From positions 6,752,932 through 6,816,931 of the forward strand of contig CM057138.1 in the NCBI GenBank assembly GCA_029964075.1: a stretch of 64,000 nucleotides of DNA, in the 5' to 3' direction. Numbering within the stretch: position 1 is the first letter of the stretch; each line of letters begins with the position of its first letter. The translations under genes and the position numbers were made by a program. Of the stretch, positions 46,901 through 59,350 are shown in pieces. The notes below the pieces were generated by a model. The model did no database searches. It was not told the DNA's origin and saw only the letters and a list, made by a program, of their open reading frames with translations. Origin of the DNA: Patiria pectinifera (lineage: Eukaryota; Echinodermata; Asteroidea; Valvatida; Asterinidae).

Positions 46901-48120
46901 GGTACCGTGATTTTCCAGGATGCTTTAGACTGTCATTCACTAACAGTCCAGTGAGGTATTTCATAATAATGTGGTAGTTTTGTTTTTTGATGTTTGCAAA
47001 TGTTGTATATTCCCTTTAATACCTAAAAATTTGGCGATGATACAAGCAGGAAAAGTCACTTTAAAAATGTGTTTGGGATCATCTAAATACTTTGCTAAGA
47101 TGCCATGTTGAATATCAGCTTGCTTCATTTTGTGGAAAGAGGGAAGGGTTTTGAATTATGAACGGAACTTGTAAGCATTAGATGTGTCCTAAACTATGTA
47201 CACGATTACCATTGTTTCCCCCTGGAACTCCTCACTCTCCTGTTACCATTGTTTTGGCGCCAGTATTTCATTTGTATTATCTTGACATGGCTAGGTACCT
47301 ATAGGGTGGGTTCACATCCCTGAAATGTCACACGAAAGGGTGAAATTGACGAGAATTTTGCTTACCACGATCACAAGAGTCTCCACTTGGCCGTCTGCCA
47401 TCGTTGGCTGTCGATTGAGAGCGCTTTAATTCTTTTGACCAACTACAGCACGGCTTTCAACAAGCTTTTTCTTTCTCTAAATGCCGTCGAAAAAAGCCGC
47501 ATTGTAATTAACAATTTGCTGCAACAGCAACTTCTATAATTGGTCTATCTGTAAGGTTTGTAAAACCCTTACCGTTCTGGAAAAAGTACTAGTAGGCCTA
47601 GCAATATGTCAAACAAATTTGAAAATGAAGTACATGTCATTGATGCCCCTTATTTAAAGCTTATGATGTCCTCTATCTCATAGGATGTTGTGTTTGTTTT
47701 TAAAAGCATACATTGTGCAAGTCGGTGCACAATGTATTAATCCGAGTAACTACATGTAGGACTCGACAACAATCGCCTTTTATAACATGCGGTCGCCATC
47801 TTTTCGTCGTCCCGATTCAACTCGGGAGTCGTTACCGCGTGGGTGATAAGGTGGGTCTGACCATTTCATAAAGAGGGGGATATTATCTTGTTTTCAAAAA
47901 CAGTGAATATGGGATTGAAAGACATAGATAATTTGTCAGAAAAGTGTACATTTTGACAGGTTAAAAATTCTTTGTTTTTGGTGTTTATTACAGAGACTAC
48001 ACCGCTGTCAATTCTACGGAAATAGCGGACGTGAAACGTTACACTCCAGTCCACACTGACGCTGTGACCAGTGTGACTATTGCTGGCGATGTGTCATACA
48101 TTACAGGCAGTGCTGATCAA
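43949..48120 (+). CDS. WDR31: WD repeat-containing protein 31-like, first two coding exons
   Basis: Exons 43949-44019 (71 bp) and 47994-48120 (127 bp) join as GG|A with matching phase to give 66 residues. The protein begins MGKKQSKMKDRGSSRSR, which parallels the vertebrate WDR31 start MGKQQSKLK. It continues KRYTPVHTDAVTSVTIAGD then ITGSADQ, the beginning of the first WD40 blade. The start has a good context (ATCATGG). Gly2 and Ser6 fit an N-myristoylation signal. WDR31 takes part in ciliary IFT/BBSome regulation in other animals. The remaining blades are not found in the window. The intron at 44020-47993 hosts a transposon. Confidence 0.83.
45003..45384. mobile_element. hAT-type MITE nested at a 15-mer copy
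   Basis: Ends CAGGGGTGGATCCAGG and CTGGATCCGCGCCTG match those of the element at 40505-40774. It sits at the edge of the third 15-mer: the left flank ends GAGTCGC and the right flank begins GTCAC. This suggests a decayed target duplication, but no clean 8-bp match remains. Confidence 0.75.
45520..45705. mobile_element. pogo/Tigger-type MITE with TA duplication
   Basis: Ends CAGTCGAGTCTCGT and ACGAGATTCGACTG flanked by TA on both sides (45518-45519 and 45706-45707). 186 bp, and the same family, inverted, as 48196-48384. Confidence 0.85.
46507..47019 (-). mobile_element. TTAA-type MITE, family B, copy 1
   Basis: Bounded by TTAA at 46507 and 47016. The ends are TTAAAGGAAATATACAAC and GTTGTATATTCCCTTTAA. 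It is an inverted copy of 50794-51319. Confidence 0.82.
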
Positions 48121-48195
48121 GTAAGTTGAAGAAAAGAACAAAATGTGATTTGTCATCACTACCAATTGAACATCTGGGGCTCAGTTACTAGTCTA

Positions 48196-48384
48196 CAGTC
48201 GACTCTCATTCATACAAACTCTGTTAATACCAATTTTGGTTATATAGCAAACATGAAGCCTTGGTCCCAACTGTGCATTTTATGCGCGCAATGAATGGGA
48301 CCAACGCTCCTCTTAATACACAATTCTGATATAACAAACCTTTTGGCTAGGTCCGGCTGAGCTTGAATTAAGGAAAGTTGACTG
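48196..48384. mobile_element. pogo/Tigger-type MITE, second copy
   Basis: Ends CAGTCGACTCTCATTC and AAAGTTGACTG, with TA at 48194-48195 and 48385-48386. It shares the ATGAATGGGACCAACGCTCC-type block with 45520-45705 in inverted form. It lies 76 bp after the second WDR31-like exon. Confidence 0.82.
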
Positions 48385-50793
48385 TACCTCTGTATTCTGG
48401 GGCCTCTCTGCTGTCAGTTGAAAAATGTGTGGAAAATTTTGGTTTGCTTTGAACTCTTCAAACATTATCTTTCGTTTGGAAGCTGCTTTGTGTGCATGGC
48501 AGGTTGTCTGCAAACTTGCAGGAAACACCACTGCAAGTTCAAATACTTTTTGGGGAAAAACCCTTGGTTTCAAATGAGAAAGCAGATATTTAATCGTGAC
48601 TGTGCTATTTTTTTTACACATCAACTCTCTCACTAAACTCAACGCCTTAAAATCTGAGCTGGTTCCAGGAATGTGTTCAAAATACTGTTCATATTTTGAG
48701 TATAGACATCCAGGCACGTGATCACTATACACTCACGAGGCCCCCTTCAATGGAGAAACAATTGTGCACGCTACTGTACAAAGCAACTGCCCCGTGACGG
48801 ATTATCTGGACAATAGCTAGTGTTATAACACCTCACCCACAGATTCTGTGTCTTGATTGGCCGAGAGCGAGTCACATGTTACTTTCTATTTTTTGATCTC
48901 TTTTGTGCGGCGCAAAGTAGTATGCGCATAGCACCAAAAGTACTATACCATTAGCAACCAAAGTACTATTTCCACGGCGCAGTATTTGTGTGCAAATGCA
49001 TGCTGGTGTGCGGATGCGTGCCGCTGCGCGTAGCGTATTATATTCCAAAGAGCGCGCCGGCAGACTTAGGTTCAAACATTTGGTAGTTTTAGTTTTTTTT
49101 TAGAGATTTTATTTTTTTATATTGAAGTTTTGAAGTTTTTATTTATTTCAACTGTGTTTAATAAATAATAAATTAAAAAAAAGAATCTGAAGTGGAAGTG
49201 GTATAAAAATAGAATAAATATTATATTATCTTTATTATCTGCAGAGTAGACTGATCCTCAGGATCATGGACCATTCTTTTTTAGAATGTGGTGGATGGAT
49301 CACCTCGGGGCTAGTTTTACTACACACCACATTCTATGCTTTCGCCTTTTTAAGGGGTCCTTCACAATAGAAGTGATAGATAGCATGTCCCAATTAGTCT
49401 AAAATAGAAAATTATCTATTCTACTGAGTTGTACTACAACTAGGATCTACTGATCAATAACAACTTCAAAACAAGAACCCCACCGAAATCAGATCGAGTA
49501 ATGTTATGGAATTTGATTTATTTGTGTACACGTCTGTGTATGCATGTGAATGCAGTGCCTGCCTCACTTCATGGGCTTTAGTTCATAAATTACAGGAAGA
49601 AGCTTTTAACAGTACACAGTACATATAGCTAGCTGAGGATCGGTTTCATGACATCCAAGCTCCCGGGATTCATCACATTTTTTATTGCAGGAAAGCTGGA
49701 CGCTCCATGGATCGGACAACGGTGCTGGCTCTGTTTAAAGTCAATTTTCAAGCTCTTGAAGTTCCTTGAAGGTGGCATTAGACATCAGCCCCAACACAGT
49801 GTGGTTGACAATGGGGAACCACTGTCAACGTTTGTTAAAGAGATTTGCGATAATTTATCACTTAATTAAGAGGTTGAGTGATAGGAATTTTAATACTGCA
49901 GTAAAAAAAAGTCCATACCAACAGCCATTGTTCATAAGGGAGTGTGATGCCGGTGTGTTGAAATGATGAAATGTTCCAGTGTAAAAAAACAACCAAATTC
50001 AACTGTTGTTCACATACAGTAGTTATTGTTTTGATGCTATACATGTGAGATAAGAGAGAAAACGTATGCACATTTTTTTGAGATTTGTACCGGGATTCTA
50101 TTCTTACGCACAAAAATAAGTCTGCTCGTGGAAACATTTTCTTAAACCACCTCAAGTAAATAATTGTTATTTTTTCCTGAATGATACCATTTCAGGCGGA
50201 ATAATTTCAAAGGGTATTTGGTACCAGTCCTATCTTCACTATGCACAAGGATTTTCTCGTTAAAAGTTTTTGTACGTGCGCATGCTTTTAATCATGTTAA
50301 TACTGTACATGGCCAAGTTGATATCAATGTTCCATATCTTTCTACGTGCAAAGCTACGGTACATGTATACGGAGACAGGAATCTGTAATGTGTTGGCTAA
50401 ACACTTAAATAATGTGCAATGATATTTTGTGAATAGTTTAACAAATTAAATGTGGGTCCCTCAAAATCCAACACGTTGCTGTATACATGCCAGGGATGTA
50501 GTCAAGCCCAGCATAAGTCCATCTCAAGTCAATCACAAGTAACAGTGGATGAACAGTAACAAAGGAACGCCTAAGCTGCCAGAGGTCATTGGAATAGCTT
50601 GTGAGTTGGATTGGGACTGGAGGACATGTGATGGACTTGCAGGGAGTCTTGTGATGGACTCGACTACATGTTCATCGCTGCATGTTGTCAGTTATTCCAA
50701 CACACTTACAGAATTACGACAACAAGCCCTAAGTACACCAAATCATAACGTAAAATCAGATAATTGGATCTAAAATGGTGTAAGGTGGTACAA

Positions 50794-51319
50794 TTAAAGG
50801 GAATTATACAACATTTGCAAACATTGAAAAACAAAACTAACACATTGTACAAAATACCTTACAAGGATGTTGATAAATGACAGTCTAAAGCATCCTGTAA
50901 AATTATGGCACCTGGTGTGAAGTCATTTTCAAGAAAAGTGGTATTTGTATAAATTTCCAACAGTGGTCAGCCAACCGCCGTTGGAAAAACCTAACTATTT
51001 TTCAGCTACTGCTCCAAATTTACCATTTTTTTAGTCCAAATTTCTTTGCTTATTGGTTACATGTTCATGAACGGATGCAGGCCAGCTAGACTGGTTCCCT
51101 TACCTTACAATTTTCTGACATCTATAAATTGATCCATTTCATCCTTAGTGGAGTCAGGTAACCAGACTTCTTTAACATTTTTTTTGGTGGTTTTCCATCA
51201 TTTTTTAACATAAAACTTCCAACATGTCATTGTAACAATATTTGATCTATTATACTAACCCCTCAAATTGTTCATTTCTGAAAATTACAGCAAAAGCCAA
51301 TGATGTACATTCCCTTTAA
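50794..51319 (+). mobile_element. TTAA-type MITE, family B, copy 2
   Basis: Bounded by TTAA at 50794 and 51316. Ends TTAAAGGGAATTATACAAC and GTACATTCCCTTTAA. The interior matches 46507-47019 in reverse (TTTGCAAACAT, GACAGTCTAAAGCATCCTG, TTTTCAAGAAAAGTGGTATT). Confidence 0.82.
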
Positions 51320-54300
51320 AGAATTAAAATAAAATATGTTGCAAAATATGTTGGGGAAATTGTAAAATTTTGTACTTTTTGTACTAATACTTTTATTGTT
51401 TTCAATTACGAAAATATTTTTATTGATGGCAGTTCTTTGGCTTAGAAGGCTATCAGTTTGAATCCTATCAGGGGAGGTTATTACTTGCGCTGCATGAGGT
51501 TGCTTGGAGCAAAGGCTCAAGATTGATCAAATTTCTTCCAAGTAAAGCTTGGGGCCGAATCGATAATAAGAAATGGTCACCTACAGAGGCAGTCACCATG
51601 AAATTAAACTGACTTTTTTTTAACTTGAATATTGAAGCGGCGGTTGAAATTCTGGAAACGACTGGATCGCTTGCAATTTATCACTCCACTAATCTGGAAA
51701 TTGGATGATTACGTATTATGTTTCACTCGTATTGTACTAAGCATAGTCTGTGGAAGAGTAGGCCTATACCTTTCATTAAATTCTTCCAAGTATCATATTA
51801 GCATTTCTGGCCGAGGACATAAATTGTACAATTAATGCACAGTCTTTACTAGAGTTGGCAAGAAATGTGATTTTACTTCACTTTTTGGCTGATGCAGTCA
51901 ATATTGTAGCTGTGGGAGTGGGACAAGTGACACAACATGTGGAGTTTATTGGATATTTGACATCATGTGGAATTTATTTGATGATGTTGAATTAGTTCAG
52001 TGATGCACAGAACTGAGCTGAATATCAAAATTGAACATGGTGATGTGACCTACGTATAGTTGTGTCAGCTTGTATGTAGTCAGTATTGCTTCGATTTGTT
52101 CAGAATTGCTAGTTTTTCATTCACTAAATTGTGCAGAGAATGAGCTTTACAGCAGCATGCCCTGAAGCACATCAATTGGAACCTGAGTCGTGTGGAAGGA
52201 GTGTTTTTGTCTGTGGCAGTAGATAGGCCGCATCTATGACGTCCTAGACAACACTTTCAAGCTCTATGCTCTCAAATAATGCACATGTATGAGTTCAGTC
52301 TTGTAGGGAAAGGCAAATGATAACACAATATAATTTTTTGGATCAGTTTTAGAAATGAATTTAATATGTTTATCCTCCCTGATGTGTCAAAATCCACCAG
52401 GATGTTTGGCAGGATTTTACAGAACTCAAGAAGGGAGAACCTGGCTACTTTTTCTCACAAAGGGCTTTTATGATTTTCCTTCAATTTTTGTGCAGTGTAA
52501 GTACATGTGTACGTGTTCATCTTTTCAAACCGTGGACTAAAAATACCAGAGAACAAAAGAGAACAATATCGTCCACGATTCCCAGCATACGTCCGTGATT
52601 GGGGTCGTGTACAAAACCTATGGGAGTCTTCCTAAAAAGTTAAGGTACAAACAAAAGAGGGACAATAGGACATCCACGATCGACGGTGAACACACGTTTG
52701 TGTGTGCTGGTTGCAATTTGCCTGGTTTGGTTCTTACGTCCAGTGGTGGATTTGGGAATTTGTTTTGGAAAGATTTCTAGCCTGAAGAGAAACTTGAACT
52801 TCTGTTTTGTTATTGTTGATATAGAGTATGGTGTTGTATCGCTGGATGGAGGGACGACTGATGCAGAGATGGGTGGGCCACAAGAGAGAAATCACCAAGG
52901 TGGGTTGCCCCCCCCCTTAACCCCTCCCCCCTCCGCTCCCCCCTAAAAATAGTTTGTTTAGTTGGCAGCATTGGCAGAATTGTAATCAAGCCTGTCACAA
53001 GTCAATCGTAAGCCAGGTCACAAGTCAATCTTGCCACTTACAAAGTTCATTTCATAAGTTTGTCACTTTACTTGATACAGAATCGCTTTAGATAGACTTG
53101 CAGTGACTTTTACCTTTCTCCAGCTTTTTGTTTTCTTTTAAACATTTTTAAAACCTATTTCATCCTATTTTTATTAATTAACTGTGCATTCACTGTAACA
53201 CAACTGCAAGATTTATAAATGCCATTTTCACAAGAATTGGTCTCAGTACCCCTTAATGTTGTATACCATTGGAAAGCTCTTGTGCGGCAGAATCCAGATA
53301 TATAACAAACTTAATTCTGATAAAGTCTGACTTTAATTTTCAGCTCATTTTGTGATGACAGGTCACATATTTGCAAAAGGACTCAGACTTGACTTTTTAA
53401 ACAAGTCTTTTTGCAAAAACGTGGACTTGTTTAACAAATGTTTGTCAAAATACCCTGATTCCTGTCCATGAAAACCCTGAGCACTCATGAACACAATTAT
53501 TTCAGGCTTTATTTCTTCCACACCAGGAACCTGTATACAGTATATACATGTATGTGTACATTTTACTTGTCAAATTTGTGAATAAGAAATGTGTACTGCA
53601 CAGCTAACATCATCAAACATTTACATGTACATATCAAGCATTTTTTTTTGCTCTAGAGCAAAATGATGTACAAATTTGTTGCAGAGTCGCAGTGTAAACA
53701 TGCGCTTGTTGAGACAGCTGCTAATGACGGAGATGAAAGGATCCAGAATACATTTCTTCCCAGGATGTGATACCTTGTCAGGAATACTGAACCACAAGAT
53801 AGATGTGACAGCAATTGTGCAGGGACTGTAATGTTTAGCAGCCTCTTAATGGATCACTAACCAACCTCTCGTATCATATATTCTGTCAGGCTTTGAATGT
53901 CTAAAAAATGCCCAAGAGGGGCTGTAACATTACAAACAACTCCCCCCCCCCCCAAAAAAAAAATCCCAAAGATATTCTGTTTCTGTTCAGAAGGTTGATG
54001 ATATCCATACCATTTTTTAAAGTGGGAAAGTGGATACTAATCACAAAGCAGAGGGACAGAAATAGAAGTCGGGACCCTAGATTTTCCCCCATTTTTGTTT
54101 ATATGCAAACAGTTCAACTTCTTTAGTTGCCTGGTGCTGACATCTAGTAATCTGAAACCTAAGTGAGTTCTTTTCAACCATTGTCTGCCCTACTTCCAGG
54201 CTTTAGATTGGTGCATCAAATTTCCGGGAAAGGCTTTTCCTTCCAAATCCATCCTCTTTCGCCATTAAATATGCCTTTTCGATCGATTGTCGGGGAGGAG

Positions 54301-57210
54301 AAAAAAATGATAACAGCAAAGACAGCGCAGCAGAAGAAACAAGTACATTATCTCAGGGGAAGGCTCGGATGACAGGCAGACATCATAGATGATCCCAGAA
54401 ACTGAACGAAGATGATTTCTGATTTGTTGGGCCGATGCATGCCCTTACGCTACAGCGTTCTCATTTAAGCCGGGGCACGAAGCCATTAGACATGCTTAAA
54501 CCCACGGGGATACCTCACTGACAGCTCCCTGCTTCTCTCTGTTTTTTTTTTATTACTAAAGCTAAAAAATGTAGGATATATTTAAACCAGATTGAAGAAG
54601 TACTTAGGACACTGCACGCAACATGCTTCACCAGAGTCCAAGTGCTGTCGGTAATTGTGGCAAATGGGTTTGGTGCTTGGCGTCCCATGAGAACGTACGA
54701 TGTATTACATGATAATCAATATGTCTGACATTTGCTGCAGTCATATCCATGTCACGCACCTTGTGTATATTAGTTTTGCAAGTCGGTTAAGCACACTATC
54801 AATTTTGATATTTTGTCCTGCACAGAAGTTGAAGAGCAAAGTAACTTGCCGTAGTTGCTGTTATTTTTGGATGTCATTTTTTCTTTACAGATTTTTATTT
54901 GGTTTTACTTTGATTGTTTTCCCCTAATTTTGTGTGTGTGTGTGGCGGGTTGTTGGGGTGTTTGTTTGTTTGTTTGTTTGCTTGTCTGTTAAAAAGAAAA
55001 GAAAAAGATATTGAAGGATTGTTATGGCAGTAATGCTCTACTTCTCAATAAAGACATTTTCTTCAAGCCTTGTGTCCTAGGGTCATATTTGATGTGCAAA
55101 ACTTGCAAAAAATGCTGCTTTTGACAATGAGTTGTCTCCTGAATGATGTTTTTAAGAAGAAACGTATTATGGAGGTTGCTTACATTGTCTGGGTTCATGT
55201 TAACTCATGTTTGTTTACTATACATGTACATGAACAGTTGTTTCTGCTATTTAGCCTGTGGCTTGTGCGGTTTTTAAATGTCAAGGTTAGAAATCCAAAA
55301 TTGGATGCAGCTGTGCCCAGCACAATTTAATTGTTATCCCGTCAAAAGAAAGTTTTTGTCCCTCAAATGTATCACCAAAAATTATTCCATTTTTGTTTGA
55401 GGCTTTTGTGAAATTCAAGCTTTTATCAATGTTTCAGCATCTAGGTACATGTACTTGAAGTCTTGTCCGAATTTATCTACGTACTTCTCTTTGTGTTTAG
55501 AGCAGGGCACTCAATAAATCAATTTTGTCTTACCCTCGCCAGCTTTTTTGCAGGTCTGGGTATGTCAGCTAATTGAGCATAATGGGAACAGCTTTTGTTT
55601 GATCACAAAGTCCTAGACAAAATGAGTGTGTTTATATATGATGGGTATGTAATTGGAGCCAGGGTCTCAAATTACCAAATGTCTCTCAAGCATAGAGGAC
55701 TGACTGCAGCATGTACTGACTTAATGTTGCAGTGGATATATTGAATAGGGGAATGGATGTATTTGTTGAGATCCTTTAAAAAAAAAATTATTGGATTTTC
55801 AAACAGACATTTGTGAAATGGAGAATGTCATTTTAAGTACAAGTTTTCATCAAACTGTTTATCAGTATAACAACTGTAAAATCCAGAATTCTCCAGGTCA
55901 GACCTTGTGTAAAATTCTGCTTCTTCTTTGCCAGTTCGCGTCAGAGGACGATAACACGCACTGGCTGTTTTTATAAACAGGCATGGCTGACAGGTTAAGA
56001 CGTCTCCGTCAGGCTAACTCGTCTCCGGGTGACGTCTGAACACGCACACAATGTCCATGAAGTCTGTGGAGGTGGACCTTGTGTTGATCTTGAATGGCTG
56101 TTGTGCACGGCCTATTGTACAATTATGTTCCAGTGCACACCCCGGAGTATTAAAACATGTACACTGTATGAGGCTTCGGCAAGAAATATCGTACATATAC
56201 TGTTGAAATGACTCTTGTGAATCAGTGATTGTGGGGTTCGGCTGGAAAATTTTGCCTTTTGTGAAAATTTTCGGCAATTATAATCCAGGCACAAAGTGTT
56301 TAATACATTACCGTAATTGTGTTTTTGTAGATACGGGTCTTTCCATAAATTTGGGGTCCAATTTTCTTCTTGTCCCTGCTTCATCCGATACGTGTACAAG
56401 ATTTTGTAAATCAAGGAAACATTCTTAATGCCTTTTATCTCCAAAATTGATTATGTAAAGCAAAGCACCTTCCAAACAAATAAATAACAGTTTGAAGTTA
56501 ATTTTAATGATACTTGTGGGACAAATTTAATTATAGGTCAGGTGTAACAGGGTCACACAAAAATGTCAACGTTTTGGACCCATATCTAATCTTATTCATT
56601 CAAATGACCCCTATCTGTACATGTGTTTTATAGCTCCATGATATTAGAAAAACAACTAGTGAACTTATATTTATAAAGGAACTCCTTTAAACTTGATAAA
56701 TGCTACAATTTGTGTGTGTGAAGAAACCAAGCGCCTAGTACAGCTGTGCTTACAACCCCCCCCCCCCAAAAAAAACCACCATATTCATGGGGTGCTTCTA
56801 CACAGCACATTACCAGAAAATGGTTTTGACGTTTGCACATACCATATGCATCCCTGTCACATTCTGTATGCCAGCAATAGACAAACCTGCAACGCTTGCT
56901 GCAAGGCCTTCATCTGATGCATGAGATACCTCTATTAACACCTGATGGTATCCATCATATCCCTGGTGGATTACATCGGGCAGTATGCACCAAGGACTCT
57001 CCCTAGAAGCCATTCCTCCCTGTCAGTCTTCATCTGACACAGTTTCATCATTTCACCATCAGTATCACTGTGTCTGTATCCCCTCCCCCTGTATCTCCCT
57101 CTTTCTTTCTCTTTTGGTGTGGGGGGGGGGGGGAGGGCTGCAGGAAGATGAGTTGAGGTACTGAGGCATGTGTATCCTTGTTACATCAAGAAAGGGTTCA
57201 CAATACACGC

Positions 57211-57750
57211 TTAAAGGTATAGTCCATCATTTGTAATTTGTGCATTTTGTTCGTTTGAAGCAGCAAAAGTGCTCAAAATCTAAAGAAGGGTACTGAACAA
57301 CTAACCTGATGAAGTTTCAGCTCAGCTTCAGCTGTATATTCCGAGAAAAACAGCATTCTAGGATCTCAATTTCAAATCAAAAGTTGCTGAATCATGTTTT
57401 GAATTGGGCTTGAATTCAACATCCGAGACATGTTCTCACTGAGCCGATTGCAGCTACGCACTGATCTGACGAATTATAGTAACCACGCGCGCGTGTGCGT
57501 CATGCCAATGAGGGCGTGCGCTTCACCGAATAACAAAACGAACTACTAATCTAAATTTCCTACGGTGCGTCTGAAGAAGCACCGTTTGAAAGGCCTTCTT
57601 TCGTTGATAACTTCAAAATGACAGTTTGCCAGAACGAATAATTTCACAGGGATTTTAGTCCCCTTACTATTTTTAAACCAAGTATGTTTTTCAACAATAA
57701 TTACGCCAGTTACTTTTTGGATAGCTGCAAATGATGGACTATAGCTTTAA
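57211..57750 (+). mobile_element. TTAA-type MITE, family A, copy 3 (best preserved)
   Basis: Perfect TTAA at both borders (57211-57214 and 57747-57750). Inverted ends are AAAGGTATAGTCCATCATTTG and CAAATGATGGACTATAGCTT. About 540 bp, non-coding, with members in two collagen introns and in the lipocalin gene. Confidence 0.85.
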
Positions 57751-57993
57751 TGTACTTGGTCATTACAACCGGCATGGAAACTTACTTTAAAAGGACCATG
57801 GAATGGATTTTACAGTAAAACTTTTTTCGCCAGCAAATATTCCTCTTCAGTGTAAAACAAAATGGAGACATCCTTTTTGGGATGTACATGTTACATGTAA
57901 GTGCACTCTTTAATAGCAATGCCATTTCTTGACAGTTGGGGGTGCTGTTGTTGTAATGTCAATTTAAGCACTCACTCATTACAGGAATTTTTT

Positions 57994-58345
57994 GGCCAAA
58001 CAAAACCGTGCCTTTTTGGGAATGTTTAGGCATAGAGTAGAGATCAGTGTCTTTTAAAAAGGTGAGGCAAACTTTGTGATCATTTCCAATTTTTGGTTAA
58101 TTCAGTGTACATGTATTTCCATACACAGAGGATCCCCCTTAAAAGTAGTCCCGAAACCTACAATGGCCTACAATGGCCAAACAAAACCGTGCCTTTTTGG
58201 GAATGTTTAGGCATAGAGTAGAGATCAGTGTCTTTTAAAAAGGTGAGGCAAACTTTGTGATCATTTCCAATTTTTGGTTAATTCAGTGTACATGTATTTC
58301 CATACACAGAGGATCCCCCTTAAAAGTAGTCCCGAAACCTACAAT
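57994..58345. repeat. Recent 181-bp tandem duplication
   Basis: The stretch starting GGCCAAACAAAACCGTGCC at 57994 recurs at 58175 and reads identically through GTAGTCCCGAAACCTACAAT. Two copies are present, with no divergence seen. Confidence 0.9.
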
Positions 58346-59350
58346 GTACATGTATTCTGAGGAAAATGATCCCTCCTCTATCTATTGATCACTCCTCTAC
58401 TGATCCCTCTATTCATATACTTGGAAGTAGAGCTACCTTCAGATCCAACTTCATCCACATTTCCAGAAATCAAAGCTTCGACTGTTCAGGCTAAAAAGGC
58501 TTAGGTATTGTAATAAACACTTAAAGTGCTAGGCCACAAAACTCGCTTTGAATGGAGAAATTGACAGCAAGCAAAATAGCATCAGCAAATGTTTGGCCTA
58601 TTTGCTGGCCTTCAATCCCATGCGCACTGCAAAACACATTGTACACTTGACCTGAGAAAGCCTCATCCATCACTAAGTGCACCTTCAAATCCACCTGCGT
58701 TCCTGTCATTAATTGCCTCCTCCTTGTCTAGAAATCACAACGGTCATTAACAAACAAGATGGCCAAAGATTATCAAACATTTTGATTTTGCCTGTGAGTT
58801 AGCTTGGATGGATGGTCTGCATTTCAAAGAGCTTACATGTATGCATTGATAATTTCATTTACACAATCAGTGCCACTAACTTGATTTCTTGTTTTGATAA
58901 ATTTGGACTTAACAAGAGGTTTAAGCTAAAAGCACTTGTGAATATTGTTTTTCAAATTTTGTACAGCGCTTGACTTCTTTAAAAACTGAATATTCAATTT
59001 CTATATTTCTGTTGGGAAAAAAACTATAATAATTTCAATTAAAGTTGTCATGCATTACAAAGAACAAAATGAAAATCTGCAACTGTTGTCTATTTTCTCG
59101 TGTAGTTTGAATTCATTAAAAGCTCATTAGAATATGGTGTTTACGTTAATCGTCATTGAAAAAAATTCAATTGAACCCCTACTGTCATTTGATAGACGTA
59201 ATGTCATTAAAAACTCATGTGCAATGATTGGATATACATGTACATGTATTAATAGCCTCCTAAAGGGCCATTCTAGAAAGAAATTCAGTTTACTATCGGT
59301 GTGTGTCCTTCCTAGCCCAAATGTTTCAGCTTTATTTTTTTTTCTTCTAA

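Noticed and set aside
49680-49745. Possible third WDR31-like exon after TTTTATTGCAG
   Set aside because: In the required phase it stops after 15 codons and does not resemble a WD40 blade.
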